DNA from: JAAYYY01 sp964579295
GTDB taxonomy: Bacteria > Chloroflexota > Anaerolineae > Promineifilales > Promineifilaceae
DNA length: 64,000 nt
Direction of reading: 5' to 3'
Assembly: GCA_964579295.1 (NCBI GenBank)
Contig: CAZOGK010000006.1
Coordinates: 1-64,000, forward strand
This document shows positions 40,574 through 49,600 of the stretch, in pieces (within the stretch, counting starts at the first letter, position 1; every line of letters starts with the position of its first letter). The position numbers and the translations under genes are program-made. Below the pieces are notes generated by a model. That model searched no databases, was not told the origin of the DNA, and saw only the letters and a program-made list of their open reading frames with translations.

Positions 40574-42238
40574 TCAGGCGGCGACAGAGTCCAGCGGCTG
40601 TTCGTCGTCGGCCAGCTCGGCCAGAACTTCGGCCATCTGCTCGCGCGAAGGGATTGTGCCGGTATCCTCGACCTCGATGAACTCTTCGCGCAGGCCGCGA
40701 CCGAGGCCACGGCGACCAGGACGCCCGCTCTCCTGGAGAATGGCGCCGAGTACGAGTGCGCCGACAGCCTCCAGGCTGGTGACGGCGTTGCGCAGCACGC
40801 GGCGGCGCGCCTGGCGGCCCTGCGCGGCGAGAATGACGCCGTCGACGCGCGAGGCGAGGAAGAGGCTGTCGGCCGACGAGGTGAGCGGCGAGGCGGTGAG
40901 CAGCACGAGATCGGCGCGCGCCTCAAGCTGCTCAAGCACCTCGACCATCCGCGGCGAGGCGAGCAGGGTAAACGCGTTGTATGTCACCGAGCCGCTAGGC
41001 AGGACCAGCAAGCCCGGAGCCCAGCGCACGGCCGAGGGGTCAGCCGTGCTGCACTCGCCGGTAAGCACGTCCGTCAGGCCGCAGCGGTCGTTGAAGCCAA
41101 AGAGCTGGCCGATAGTCGGGCGCTGCAGGTTGCCGTCGACCAGCACGACGCGGCTGCCGGTCTGGGCCAGGACGACGGCGATATTGGCGGCAATCGCGCC
41201 CACGTCCTGTCCTTCTTCAACGCTAGTGAGCAGGATCGAGCGCAGGGGCTGGCCGCCGCGCCGCGCAAAGAGCAGCTTGATAGCCAGCATGCGGTAATCC
41301 TCCGCCGCCGTCGAGCCGGGGTCGGCGCGCACGATCATTTGCTGCGCCGGGCTGCCCCTCAGGGTCTCGTGGCGGGCAATGCTGCCCAGCGTGGGCACAC
41401 CGGTCGCCTCCTGCAGCTCCTCGGCCGTGTCGACACTATCGACGGAGAACTCATAGGCTATGACGAGCAGCGCGCTGAGGGTGACGCCGGTCAGAGCGCC
41501 GATGAGAACAGCCAGCCAGAGACGGGAGGCGACGAGCGTGGGGGCGCTGGCCGGCTCGATAATCTTGACCTGGTTGGTGGCGGCCGTCTGCAGCGTCTCG
41601 TAGAGGGTTGCCAGCGTGCGGTGGCGATCGTCGAGCCGGTCACGCTCTGTAGCAAGCTGCTCGGCCAGCATCTGCTGTGTCTCCAGGTCAGCAGCGTTTG
41701 CCAGTGCATTCTGCAGATCGGCAACGCGTTCGGTCAGCACCGGAATCGAGGCCTCCAGCAGCTCGGCCTGGCGCTGTATCTGTTGGCGCAGCAGGCCGGC
41801 CGGCGTCTCCCCACCGGACGGGCTATAGCGCACCAGCGTGTTGGCGACGCTGTTGGCAATGGCCGTCGCCGTCTGCGGCTCCGGCGCCTGCACCTCGACG
41901 CTCAATAGCTGCGTGTCTTCATTGGTACGCACGGTAATCATCTTGCTCAACTCTGCCGGGCTGAGGTTCAGACCCAGGTCGTCGATGACGGTGCTCAGGA
42001 AAGGAGTCGTCTTGGGCAGCTCGGCATAGGTCTGCATGAGCTGGCCGCCGGCGCGCAGGTCGTTGAGATCGGGGCTGGGGCTGTCGATGCCGGGTCCCAC
42101 GATGAGCCGGGTCGTCGTCACGTAGAGGGCCGGGTTGCGGCGCTCGATCAGGTAACTGACGGCGCCGGCGAGAAAACCGGCCAGCAAGAAGAGCCAGAAC
42201 CAGCGCAGAAGCAGGCGGCGTAGATGTTGTTTTTCCAT
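40574..42238 (-). CDS. Wzz/Wzc-like chain-length protein with degenerate tyrosine-kinase domain
   Basis: 554 residues. Wzz part: transmembrane helix about 12-32, periplasmic region with RLIVGPGIDSPSPDLNDLR and a coiled-coil stretch (about 155-220), second helix about 232-256. A BY-kinase-like ATPase domain follows (about 275-490). Its motifs are eroded: Walker A reads SVEEGQDVGAIAANIA instead of a GxGKS/T loop, Walker A' reads VVLVDGNLQRP with the second Asp lost, and the Walker B region reads LVLLTASPL with no Asp. The tail (EDTGTIPSREQMAEVLAELA...) has no tyrosine cluster. It should still set chain length and contact Wzy, but is unlikely to phosphorylate. Confidence 0.82.
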   Translation of the reverse strand: MEKQHLRRLLLRWFWLFLLAGFLAGAVSYLIERRNPALYVTTTRLIVGPGIDSPSPDLNDLRAGGQLMQTYAELPKTTPFLSTVIDDLGLNLSPAELSKMITVRTNEDTQLLSVEVQAPEPQTATAIANSVANTLVRYSPSGGETPAGLLRQQIQRQAELLEASIPVLTERVADLQNALANAADLETQQMLAEQLATERDRLDDRHRTLATLYETLQTAATNQVKIIEPASAPTLVASRLWLAVLIGALTGVTLSALLVIAYEFSVDSVDTAEELQEATGVPTLGSIARHETLRGSPAQQMIVRADPGSTAAEDYRMLAIKLLFARRGGQPLRSILLTSVEEGQDVGAIAANIAVVLAQTGSRVVLVDGNLQRPTIGQLFGFNDRCGLTDVLTGECSTADPSAVRWAPGLLVLPSGSVTYNAFTLLASPRMVEVLEQLEARADLVLLTASPLTSSADSLFLASRVDGVILAAQGRQARRRVLRNAVTSLEAVGALVLGAILQESGRPGRRGLGRGLREEFIEVEDTGTIPSREQMAEVLAELADDEQPLDSVAA

Positions 42239-42280
42239 AATCCTTTCCTTTCAGTTCCCCCTTGCGCGTGGGCCTTTCTT

Positions 42281-43159
42281 TCAGGGAGAGACAGCGCGCC
42301 CGGCCGGCGGCTGCCCCTTGCCCGCTTCGCCGGCGAGCGTCTGCGGCGGCTGCTCTGCCGGTCCGTTCATGGCCCGTTCGGCGTCGTTGAGCAGCTGGCT
42401 GAAGGTAACGGCGTCGTCGGGAAAACGGGCATGGCCTATCTTGAACTCGACGCCCAGTTTGCAGCGCGCTTCGCGCTGCAGGCGCTCCAGGGTTGCTGCC
42501 AGCTCGTCTGGATTGGTCTCCGGCAGCACGACGATGAAATGGCCGTTGCGGCGCGTGACGATATCGTAATCTTCGAGCTGGGAGAGGAGCAGATCGGCGA
42601 CTTTGGCGTTGACATACTGATTAATGATCTCGCCCTGAGCTTCCTCGAAGAAGCGGTCCAGCGTATAGGCAGCTGATTCTGTCTCTGTCGCCGGCTTGAT
42701 CGCCAGCAGCGCCAGGGGCCGCTGCCGGCGGCGGGCACGCCGGATTTCCCGGTAGATCAGCCCCTGACCGTCGTCAAAGGTTTTGGCCGTTTGCAGGTGA
42801 GAGAGCGTGACGCGGGCTATTGCCTGCTGTAGGTGGGCAAGACGCTCGATGAACTGCCGCGATAGGAGCAGCGTGACCAGAATGGTGACAATCTCGGTCA
42901 CGGTGAGCGGCAGGGTGGCGCCGCCGATAGGGTAGCCCAGGTACCATTTGGCGAAGAAGTAGATGGGCAGAAGGAGGGCGAGAACCAGGGAGAGCGGCTG
43001 CTGGTGCAGCGCCGGTACAAAGATGACGGCGATGGCGGTGAGGAAGGTGAAGCCGTAGACGAAGGAGGCGATGTTAATCGGCGAGCTGAGCCGCTCGATA
43101 TTATAGAGAAGGAAAAACCAGGTTATAGTCAACCCGAGGAGGATGCGAAGACGATTCAC
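42281..43159 (-). CDS. Membrane protein with degenerate GGDEF domain
   Basis: 292 residues. Four transmembrane helices (about 5-20, 30-50, 56-72, 80-98) precede a helix and a GGDEF-fold domain (about 135-265): ARRRQRPLALLAIKP, then DYDIVTRRNGHFIVVLPETN where the active loop GGDEF is replaced by RNGHF, and IGHARFPDDAVTFSQLLNDA, typical of the C-terminal GGDEF helices. Diguanylate cyclase activity is not expected; it could be a c-di-GMP-related or protein-interaction module. Placed between the initiating transferase (126 bp upstream) and the Wzc-like gene (42 bp downstream), it may regulate EPS output. Confidence 0.75.
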   Translation of the reverse strand: MNRLRILLGLTITWFFLLYNIERLSSPINIASFVYGFTFLTAIAVIFVPALHQQPLSLVLALLLPIYFFAKWYLGYPIGGATLPLTVTEIVTILVTLLLSRQFIERLAHLQQAIARVTLSHLQTAKTFDDGQGLIYREIRRARRRQRPLALLAIKPATETESAAYTLDRFFEEAQGEIINQYVNAKVADLLLSQLEDYDIVTRRNGHFIVVLPETNPDELAATLERLQREARCKLGVEFKIGHARFPDDAVTFSQLLNDAERAMNGPAEQPPQTLAGEAGKGQPPAGRAVSP

Positions 43160-43285
43160 AGGTGCGTTTCCTTTGCCGGTTAGTTCGTCTTGTTCTCATG
43201 AGGCGACTGTTTCCAGTTCCCTGTTCTCTTCATGCTGCGTAACTGACGGCCTCCTTGCCGGTTCTCTGTGTGCGCCGTCCGCTGG

Positions 43286-43957
43286 CTAATAAGCGCCGCG
43301 GCTGGAAAAGATGGCGCCGACCGTGCGCAGGAGTATGTACAGGTCAAACCAGAGACTCTGCCGTTCGATATACTCGATATCCAGGCGGAGGCGCTCGTCA
43401 AAATCAACGTCGCTGCGCCCACTTACCTGCCATAGCCCGGTAATGCCCGGCAGGACCTCCAGCCGCTCGGTGTGCCAGAGCGAGTAGGTGGTCACGTCGA
43501 AGGAGGTAGGGCGCGGGCCAACCAGGCTCATATCGCCCTTGAGCACGTTAATGATCTGGGGTAGCTCGTCCAGGCTGGTCTTGCGCAGGATGCGACCAAC
43601 CCGGGTGACGCGCGGGTCATTGGTGATCTTGAAGTCGGGCCAGGTCAGCTCGTTGAGATGAGCATAGGTCTGCTTCAGCTCGTCGGCGTCGGTGACCATG
43701 GTGCGGAACTTGTACATGGCAAAGCGCTGGCCGCCGAGGCCGGTGCGCGCCTGCCGGAAGAGAACCGGGCCGGGATCGTCCAGCCAGATCAGGAGGGCGA
43801 TGAAAGCGCCGGCCGCAAGCAGCATGGGTAAGGCGAACAAACAGAGCGTGATGTCAAAAATGCGCTTGCTGATCCGGTAGGGCCGGCGGAAGAGCAGGAC
43901 GGGCGGTCTCTGCAGAGGCACGATCGGCTGGAATGTAACCGGTTCACGCTGCAACAT
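43286..43957 (-). CDS. Undecaprenyl-phosphate sugar-1-phosphate transferase (initiating glycosyltransferase)
   Basis: 223 residues, the monotopic PGT domain found at the C-terminus of WbaP/WcaJ-type enzymes. A hydrophobic re-entrant helix (about 35-58) follows KRIFDITLCLFALPMLL, then PGPVLFRQARTGLGGQRFAM, YKFRTMVTDAD, the RKTSLDELPQIINVLKGDMS catalytic block, VGPRPTSFD, and LPGITGLWQVSGRSD. It transfers a sugar phosphate to the lipid carrier as the first step of EPS assembly. It is the first gene of the leftward polysaccharide operon, 300 bp from a candidate promoter. Confidence 0.93.
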   Translation of the reverse strand: MLQREPVTFQPIVPLQRPPVLLFRRPYRISKRIFDITLCLFALPMLLAAGAFIALLIWLDDPGPVLFRQARTGLGGQRFAMYKFRTMVTDADELKQTYAHLNELTWPDFKITNDPRVTRVGRILRKTSLDELPQIINVLKGDMSLVGPRPTSFDVTTYSLWHTERLEVLPGITGLWQVSGRSDVDFDERLRLDIEYIERQSLWFDLYILLRTVGAIFSSRGAY

Positions 43958-44074
43958 ACTTCGATCCTTTCGTGGTCGCTCCCCTCGCCCTGTCTGCTAC
44001 GGTGGTCGGATGTATTACCGGAGTCGGCGCCCTAGACTCGCGAAGGGGTTCTGCGATTACCGGCCTCCCTGCGG

Positions 44075-44080
44075 TATAAT
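44075..44080 (+). promoter_or_regulatory. Candidate rightward -10 box (TATAAT)
   Basis: A perfect TATAAT in a GC-rich context. The best -35 at 17-bp spacing (TGCGAT, 44052-44057) is poor. A transcript from here would run through the AT-rich segment and hit the terminator-like repeat at 44299-44323 before the acyltransferase gene. Confidence 0.25.
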
Positions 44081-44239
44081 GTGTGCGGGAGACCGGCATG
44101 GTCATTCAAATCGTGGATGAGGCCAGGCGGGAGTTAGGGCCACAGAGACGTGATGCACGTCCCCGGGGTATTGCTATCTCCAGGCCACCAAACGAAATTT
44201 TCCTTTTAATGGCGCCCCAACCATATTACTGTTATGTTT

Positions 44240-44268
44240 ATAATAGCAAATCCATAGGCCTGACCCAA
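44240..44268 (-). promoter_or_regulatory. Candidate sigma70-type promoter of the leftward polysaccharide operon
   Basis: On the minus strand TTGGGT (44268-44263) and TATTAT (44245-44240) are separated by exactly 17 bp, inside an unusually AT-rich segment. Transcription from about 44233 would give a leader of roughly 275 nt before the first EPS gene at 43957. Prediction by motif only. Confidence 0.35.
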
Positions 44269-44298
44269 GTACTAATTTACTATCTATACCCACCAGAA

Positions 44299-44323
44299 AC
44301 AGTACCAAGGTACTGTATTTTTT
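44299..44323 (+). terminator. Inverted repeat ACAGTACC-AA-GGTACTGT with T-run (terminator or operator)
   Basis: Perfect 8-bp inverted repeat (44299-44306 / 44309-44316) followed by A and six T. It could end a short rightward RNA, act as an attenuator before the acyltransferase-guaB genes, or serve as an operator about 30 bp upstream of the leftward -35 box. Confidence 0.5.
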
Positions 44324-44363
44324 CCGGTGATTTTCACTCTCACCACCTGTAGCGCCTACTCTA

Positions 44364-45176
44364 TTGGCAAAGTTGGCGGTCGGCGCGGAGGTGATCCAGC
44401 CGGACGAGATGGAAGCAGCGACGGGGCAGAAAGAGCTCGGCGGCGCAAAGACCGGCATGCGGCGGCTGATAGTCCCTTTGACCGCACCGCTGCTGCCCGC
44501 GCGCATCGTCGCCAACGACGGGGGACTGCAGCGGGCGGGCTTCCTGGCGGGCCGGGGGATGGGCGTGCTCGTGCTCATCAACCACTTTTCGCTGCGGGAT
44601 GGCTTCGATACGTTCCGCCTGCTCTTTACCCAGCCCACGCTGCGCCGTCTGTCGATGCTGGCGCCGGTGGCCAGCCATCTGATTGACAGCCGCGTCCGGC
44701 TGCTGGCCGGGCTCTTTGGCGTCGCGCTGGCGCCCATTACCTCGCCAGAGGCCGTAGCAAACCTCGGGCTGCCCGCGGAGAGCGGCGCAAACGCGCTGGC
44801 CTACAGCCAGGCAGCCATCAGCCGCCTGGGCGCGGGTGGCCTGGTTCTGCTGGCGCCGCAGGCCGGGCGCCGCCCCTGCCTGACGCCGCCGCAGGGTATG
44901 CGGCCGGTCAGCCTGCTGCTGGCCCAGGCGCGGCGCAAGCGGGCCACCAACTTCTGCCTGCTCTTTGTGGGCCTGGGGCTGGCGGGCGCCGCCCGCTACA
45001 GCCTGGAGACGACGGGCGGCCTGAACCTGGGGCAGCGTTATGAACTGCGCGTTGGCAAAGCCTTTACGTTTGACGAGGCAGTAGCGCTGGCCGGTGATCT
45101 GCGCCAGGTAGAGGGCTGGGTCTATGGGCAGCTGGCGAGATTGACGCCGGCGGCCTATCTCTGTGAGGAGGAATGA
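44364..45176 (+). CDS. PlsC-like acyltransferase family protein
   Basis: Up to 270 residues from TTG 44364; ATG at 44409 or 44457 are alternatives and no start has a convincing ribosome site. VLVLINHFSLRDGFDTFRLL carries the NHx4D motif of glycerophosphate acyltransferases, and GLVLLAPQAGRRP lies where family members have FPEGxR (here the Glu is missing). A hydrophobic segment with RVRLLAGLFGVALAPI lies between. It is likely membrane-associated and transfers an acyl chain, but the altered second motif makes activity uncertain. The stop lies 2 bp before the preferred guaB start, so the two are probably co-transcribed. Confidence 0.7.
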   Translation: MAKLAVGAEVIQPDEMEAATGQKELGGAKTGMRRLIVPLTAPLLPARIVANDGGLQRAGFLAGRGMGVLVLINHFSLRDGFDTFRLLFTQPTLRRLSMLAPVASHLIDSRVRLLAGLFGVALAPITSPEAVANLGLPAESGANALAYSQAAISRLGAGGLVLLAPQAGRRPCLTPPQGMRPVSLLLAQARRKRATNFCLLFVGLGLAGAARYSLETTGGLNLGQRYELRVGKAFTFDEAVALAGDLRQVEGWVYGQLARLTPAAYLCEEE

Positions 45177-45178
45177 CA

Positions 45179-46639
45179 ATGAATATCCGCGAGACGCGTG
45201 GCCTGACCTTTGACGACGTGCTGCTGGTTCCCAAGCGCTCGCCTGTGCGCTCGCGCCAGGACGCCGATACCAGGAGCTGGCTGACGCCGCAGATTCGCCT
45301 GCAGATTCCTATTCTCAGCGCCAATATGGATACGGTGACAGAGGCGGAGATGGCGATTGCCATGGCCCGCGCCGGCGGCCTGGGCGTCATCCACCGCTTT
45401 ATGAGTGTCGCCGCCCAGGCGCGGCAGGTGACGCGGGTGAAGCGCGCCGGCGGCTTCATCGTCGAGAACCCGTATGCCATTGCCCAGGATGCCACGGTCG
45501 CCGAGGCGGCGGCGCTGATGGCCCGCTACGATGTCGGCGGGTTGGTGGTCACCAACGGGCAGACCAAACTGATTGGCCTGATTACGCAGCGCGATATCCT
45601 GCTGGCGCCGGACGGCGGGCTGCACGTGCGCGACGTGATGACGCTGCCTGACCGCATCATCAGCGTCGGGCCGGGAGTGACTCTGGACGAGGCGCGGGCC
45701 ATTCTCTACGAACACCGGCTGGAAAAGCTGCCCGTCCTCGACGAGTCAGGCAACCTGGTTGGGCTGATCACGGCCCAGGATGTGGTCAAGCCGGCGCGCT
45801 ACCCGGATGCGGTCACCGACGAGCGCGGGCGGCTGCGCGTGGGAGCGGCCATCGGCGTGCAGCCGGCCGACCGCGAGCGCGCCGCCGCCCTCCTGGAAGC
45901 GGGCGCAGACGTGCTGGTGCTGGATATTGCCCACGGCCATGCCGACCATTGCATTGAGATGGTCGAGGCGCTGCGCCGCGACCATCCGCGGGCGCAAATC
46001 ATCGCCGGCAACGTCGCCACCCGCGACGGGGCGCGTGAGCTGGCGGAGGCCGGGGCAGACGCGATTAAGGTGGGCATCGGCCCCGGCTCAATCTGCACTA
46101 CGCGCCTGGTGACCGGCTTTGGCGTGCCGCAGCTCACGGCCATCATCGACAGCGCCGCCGGCGTGGCCGACACGGGGCGCGCCGTGCCGCTCATCGCCGA
46201 CGGCGGCATCCGCAGCGCTGGCGACATGGTCAAGGCGCTGGCGGCCGGGGCGGCGACGGTGATGATTGGCAGCCTCTTCGCCGGCAGCGAGGAAGCGCCG
46301 GGCGCGCCGGTCATCCGCGGCGGGCAGAAGGTAAAGGTCGTGCGCGGTATGGCCTCGCTGGGCGCGGCGATAGGCCGCTATTACGCCGAAGCGACCGAGG
46401 ATGAGAGCGCCGAGGATCAGGAAGATTGGGATAAGGTAGTGCCCGAAGGGGTGGAGGCGGTGGTGCCCTACCGTGGCCACGTGCGCGAGACGCTGCACCA
46501 GCTCGTGGGCGGCCTGCGCTCGGCGCTCAGCTACGGCGGCGCTTTTACCATCGCCGAGCTGCAGGAGACGGCCGAGTTTATCGAGATCACGCCGGCCGGC
46601 GTCCGCGAAAGCATGCCGCACGATGTGAGCCGCGTCTAG
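45179..46639 (+). CDS. guaB: IMP dehydrogenase
   Basis: 486 residues. ATG 45179 is preferred over 45173 because GGAGG (about 45165-45170) then has normal spacing. Catalyses NAD-dependent oxidation of IMP to XMP, the committed step of GMP synthesis; cytosolic tetramer. LTFDDVLLVPKRSPV at the N-terminus, two CBS domains (about 95-210; VGGLVVTNGQTKLIGLITQR, then EKLPVLDESGNLVGLIT), the catalytic-Cys loop KVGIGPGSICTTR (about 300), IADGGIRSAGDMVKALAAGA, the flap EGVEAVVPYRG and GGLRSALSYGGA. All key motifs are intact. Guanine-nucleotide supply has no evident functional link to the upstream acyltransferase. Confidence 0.96.
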   Translation: MNIRETRGLTFDDVLLVPKRSPVRSRQDADTRSWLTPQIRLQIPILSANMDTVTEAEMAIAMARAGGLGVIHRFMSVAAQARQVTRVKRAGGFIVENPYAIAQDATVAEAAALMARYDVGGLVVTNGQTKLIGLITQRDILLAPDGGLHVRDVMTLPDRIISVGPGVTLDEARAILYEHRLEKLPVLDESGNLVGLITAQDVVKPARYPDAVTDERGRLRVGAAIGVQPADRERAAALLEAGADVLVLDIAHGHADHCIEMVEALRRDHPRAQIIAGNVATRDGARELAEAGADAIKVGIGPGSICTTRLVTGFGVPQLTAIIDSAAGVADTGRAVPLIADGGIRSAGDMVKALAAGAATVMIGSLFAGSEEAPGAPVIRGGQKVKVVRGMASLGAAIGRYYAEATEDESAEDQEDWDKVVPEGVEAVVPYRGHVRETLHQLVGGLRSALSYGGAFTIAELQETAEFIEITPAGVRESMPHDVSRV

Positions 46640-46664
46640 CCGCCGTACCTGCCAGCGCCGCTAT

Positions 46665-49600
46665 TTACCGGCGATAGAGATAGATCAGCGCCGACTTAAT
46701 GGCATGGCGCAGGTTCTCCTCGTGGGGCCGGGAGGGGGCCGGGTTGCCATATTTGCGCATGAGCGAGAGCGGCTGGTTCGCCAGCTGGCCCGGCGGCGTG
46801 ATGGGATCGAGCATCAGGTAGTCGGATCCGTCGGGGGTGCGGGCGACCAGGATGACCCAGTGCTGCTCGGTGTTGGCGTGGTAGAAGGCATTATTGGGCG
46901 TGCGGTCCACCTGCGCCAGCACGGTGTAGCCGTCGGCGATGGCCTTGTCGATACGGGCAATCGGATCTTCGCCGGTCCAGTCGGTCCAGGCAATCTCCGG
47001 CGTGGGCCAGGAGCGCAGGTTGCGCCCCAGGCTGAGGCCGGGCAGGAGGCGCGGCGGGGCGTTGAACTGCACGTCGGAGCCGCGGAAGCCCTCTTCGCCA
47101 AGCTGGCTGAAGCGGCGATTGAGGTCGGCGGGCGTCACGCGCAGGCCGTAAGCGGTGAGCATCATGGCGTAGCAGGTGAGCAGGCAGCCCCACGCGCCAA
47201 TGTTCTGCTGCCCGGCGCCGAGCGTCACGTTCGCCCACTGCGAATCAAGCTGCGAGTACCAGCCGGAGGGGTCGGCAAAGCGGCCGAGGGGCGTGATCAT
47301 GTCGCTGGGCTGGGAGACGATACGGGCCCAGATGGGCGCGCCAAAAAAGTCGCCGCGGTCGTCCTGCAAACGCCAGAGGCTGCTGTAGGTAGTGGGCTGG
47401 TTGTCACGCACCGCCGGCGCCACCATGGGCACGCTGAGGATCACTTCGTCGCCGCGCCGGGCCGTGGGCACCACGTGCGAGGCGATGCCCGCCGCCATCT
47501 GCAGATCGCCCTCAAGGAAGACAAGGCGGAAGCCGCTGCCCCACTGGCGCGCGCCGGTGTTGCGCACCCGCCACTGCTTAAGGAAGCTATGCCCTTCGGG
47601 CAGGCGCGTATCGTCGGGGAACGTGTGATCGACGACGAATTCCATGTCCGCCTGTTGGGCGCCGGTGCCCACCGGAGAAGCGGGCACGACGGTGATCTCG
47701 GCGTAGAGATGGCCGAACGCCTTGCCGGCTTTATCACGGAGCTGCCAGCGGCTCTGGTAGGCGCGGCCCGATAGCTCCGGCGCGGTCATGGGCAGGGTGA
47801 TAACCGTCTCCTGGCCGGGCGCGACCGGCAGCGGGCTGGCAACCTGAGAGAGCGGGTAACTCTTTTGCAGCGTCATGGGGTCGCTCTGCACGCCCGCGCC
47901 GTTAGGCGCATAGACGAGGCGGCAGGCGTCGTCCCAGATAGTCGCGCCGCTGTTGCGGAAGCGCCAGCTATTGGTGAAGGACGCGCCGGCCGGCACGGCG
48001 TTGTGGTCGGCGAGCGTTGTCTGGAAGCTGAGGAACTCGGCGTTGGCCCCTGGCGCGGCAACGCCGGCGGCAAAGGCGGGCGCTGGCTGCGCCTGGCTGA
48101 CCATTGCCTGATAGGCCTCGCCGATGTGCGGCTTTAGCTCGCCGCTGCTGGTGGTAATGCCCGCGTTGCGCATCTGGTCTGACCAGGCAAACCAGATGAG
48201 GACCGGCACGTGGCGAGCCTGGCGCGCAATTTCGCCGGTAATCTCGCGCATGTAGCGGGCAATCTTCTCGTAATGCTCCGGGCCGATGGGCGTATCGTTC
48301 GCCACACCCATCTCGGTGACCCACAGCGGCAGGTTGGGGAAAGCGCGCTGGAAGGCGCGCAGGGCGTCGCCCAGCTTGCCGAACTGCTTGCCGTAAAAGG
48401 GATCAAACTCCACGTAGCGCCCGTAGGGATGGTAGGCCAGCGCATCCACGGGCAGGCGGCCGCCGAGCAGCTGCTGCACGCGCTGTGCGTAGGCGACGGC
48501 GTTCTCCGGGCCGGTGTTGAGGCCGCCGAAGACGATCGTCGCCTGCGGATCGACGGCGCGGATAGCGGCCGCCGTCTGCTGCAGCAGCGGGGCAAAATCG
48601 TCGGCGCTGACGCCAATGGCCGACGGGTTGGTCGGGTCGCTGTCGCCTTCATTCCAGATCTGGTAGGCGACGTGCTCGCGGAAGGGGGCCGCCAGCTCGG
48701 CGATGCGGCGTGCAGCGTTAGCCAGAGCGGCGGCATAGGCCCGCCAGTCGCCATTGTGCCAGGGAGCGTTGCCCCACTCGGTCTCCTGGTTGAGGATGAT
48801 CAGGCTCTTGATGCCGGCATTGGCATAGCCCTGGATCAGGGCGCCGTACTCTTCGTGGTAGGCGGCATCCACGTTGCGCTGTTTGGCCGAGGCCTTGTAG
48901 GGGAAGCGCACCCAGCTCAGGCCGCGCAGCCGCTCCACGTCCGGTGGATGCACGTCGGGGTTGATGTTCATACCGGGGCGGAAGACGCCGGTCGCGGCCG
49001 GGCCGAGCGGCGGCGCTACCGCCCCCTTGACGTTGATGTGCAGCCAGAGCGGCCGGCCGATGACCCGGCCATCGGCCGTGCGCAGCTGCCAGTGGGAGGC
49101 GAACCAGCCGGCCTGCAGCGGCGCGGTCAGGTCGAGGGTCAGGGTCACGCTTTCGTTGGGCGCGATCCGCTCGCGGCCGCTGAGCTGGCGCAAGGTCATG
49201 GAAGGCGGCGCGCCCAGCGGCGAGAGCGCCTGGCCCGCAGTCTGCGGCACGCTTTGCGCGGCGTAGGCCAGCTGAAAATCGCCGGACCAGGGGCCGTCGC
49301 CGCTATTGCGCACGACCCAGGTGGCCGTGAACTGCCGCCCCGGCTGCACGTTCATATAGTCGCCGGCCGAGTTGTTGAAGCACAAGAACTGGTAAGCGTG
49401 GCTGACTGGCGCCGCTGGCCCGGTAGGCCCCGCGCCTACCCCTGTATCGCCGCCGCTGTCGACGATGGCGGGCGCCGGGTAGGTGGGGCGAGTCGCGCCG
49501 CCCTGCTGCCGCAGATAATCGGCCATGCGCGCCGAAGCGTCCTGGATGTTGGCCGGGAAGTTCTGGTAGTTGCCGTAGGTCCAGGCGCAAAAGCCCCAGA

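Noticed and set aside
39188..41908. 906-residue open frame on the + strand
   Set aside because: It is antisense to the flippase and Wzc-like genes, with low-complexity charged composition typical of high-GC shadow frames.
44083..44352. Possible small gene in the AT-rich island
   Set aside because: Composition changes abruptly midway, no ribosome site, and it reads through the terminator-like repeat; better seen as regulatory DNA.
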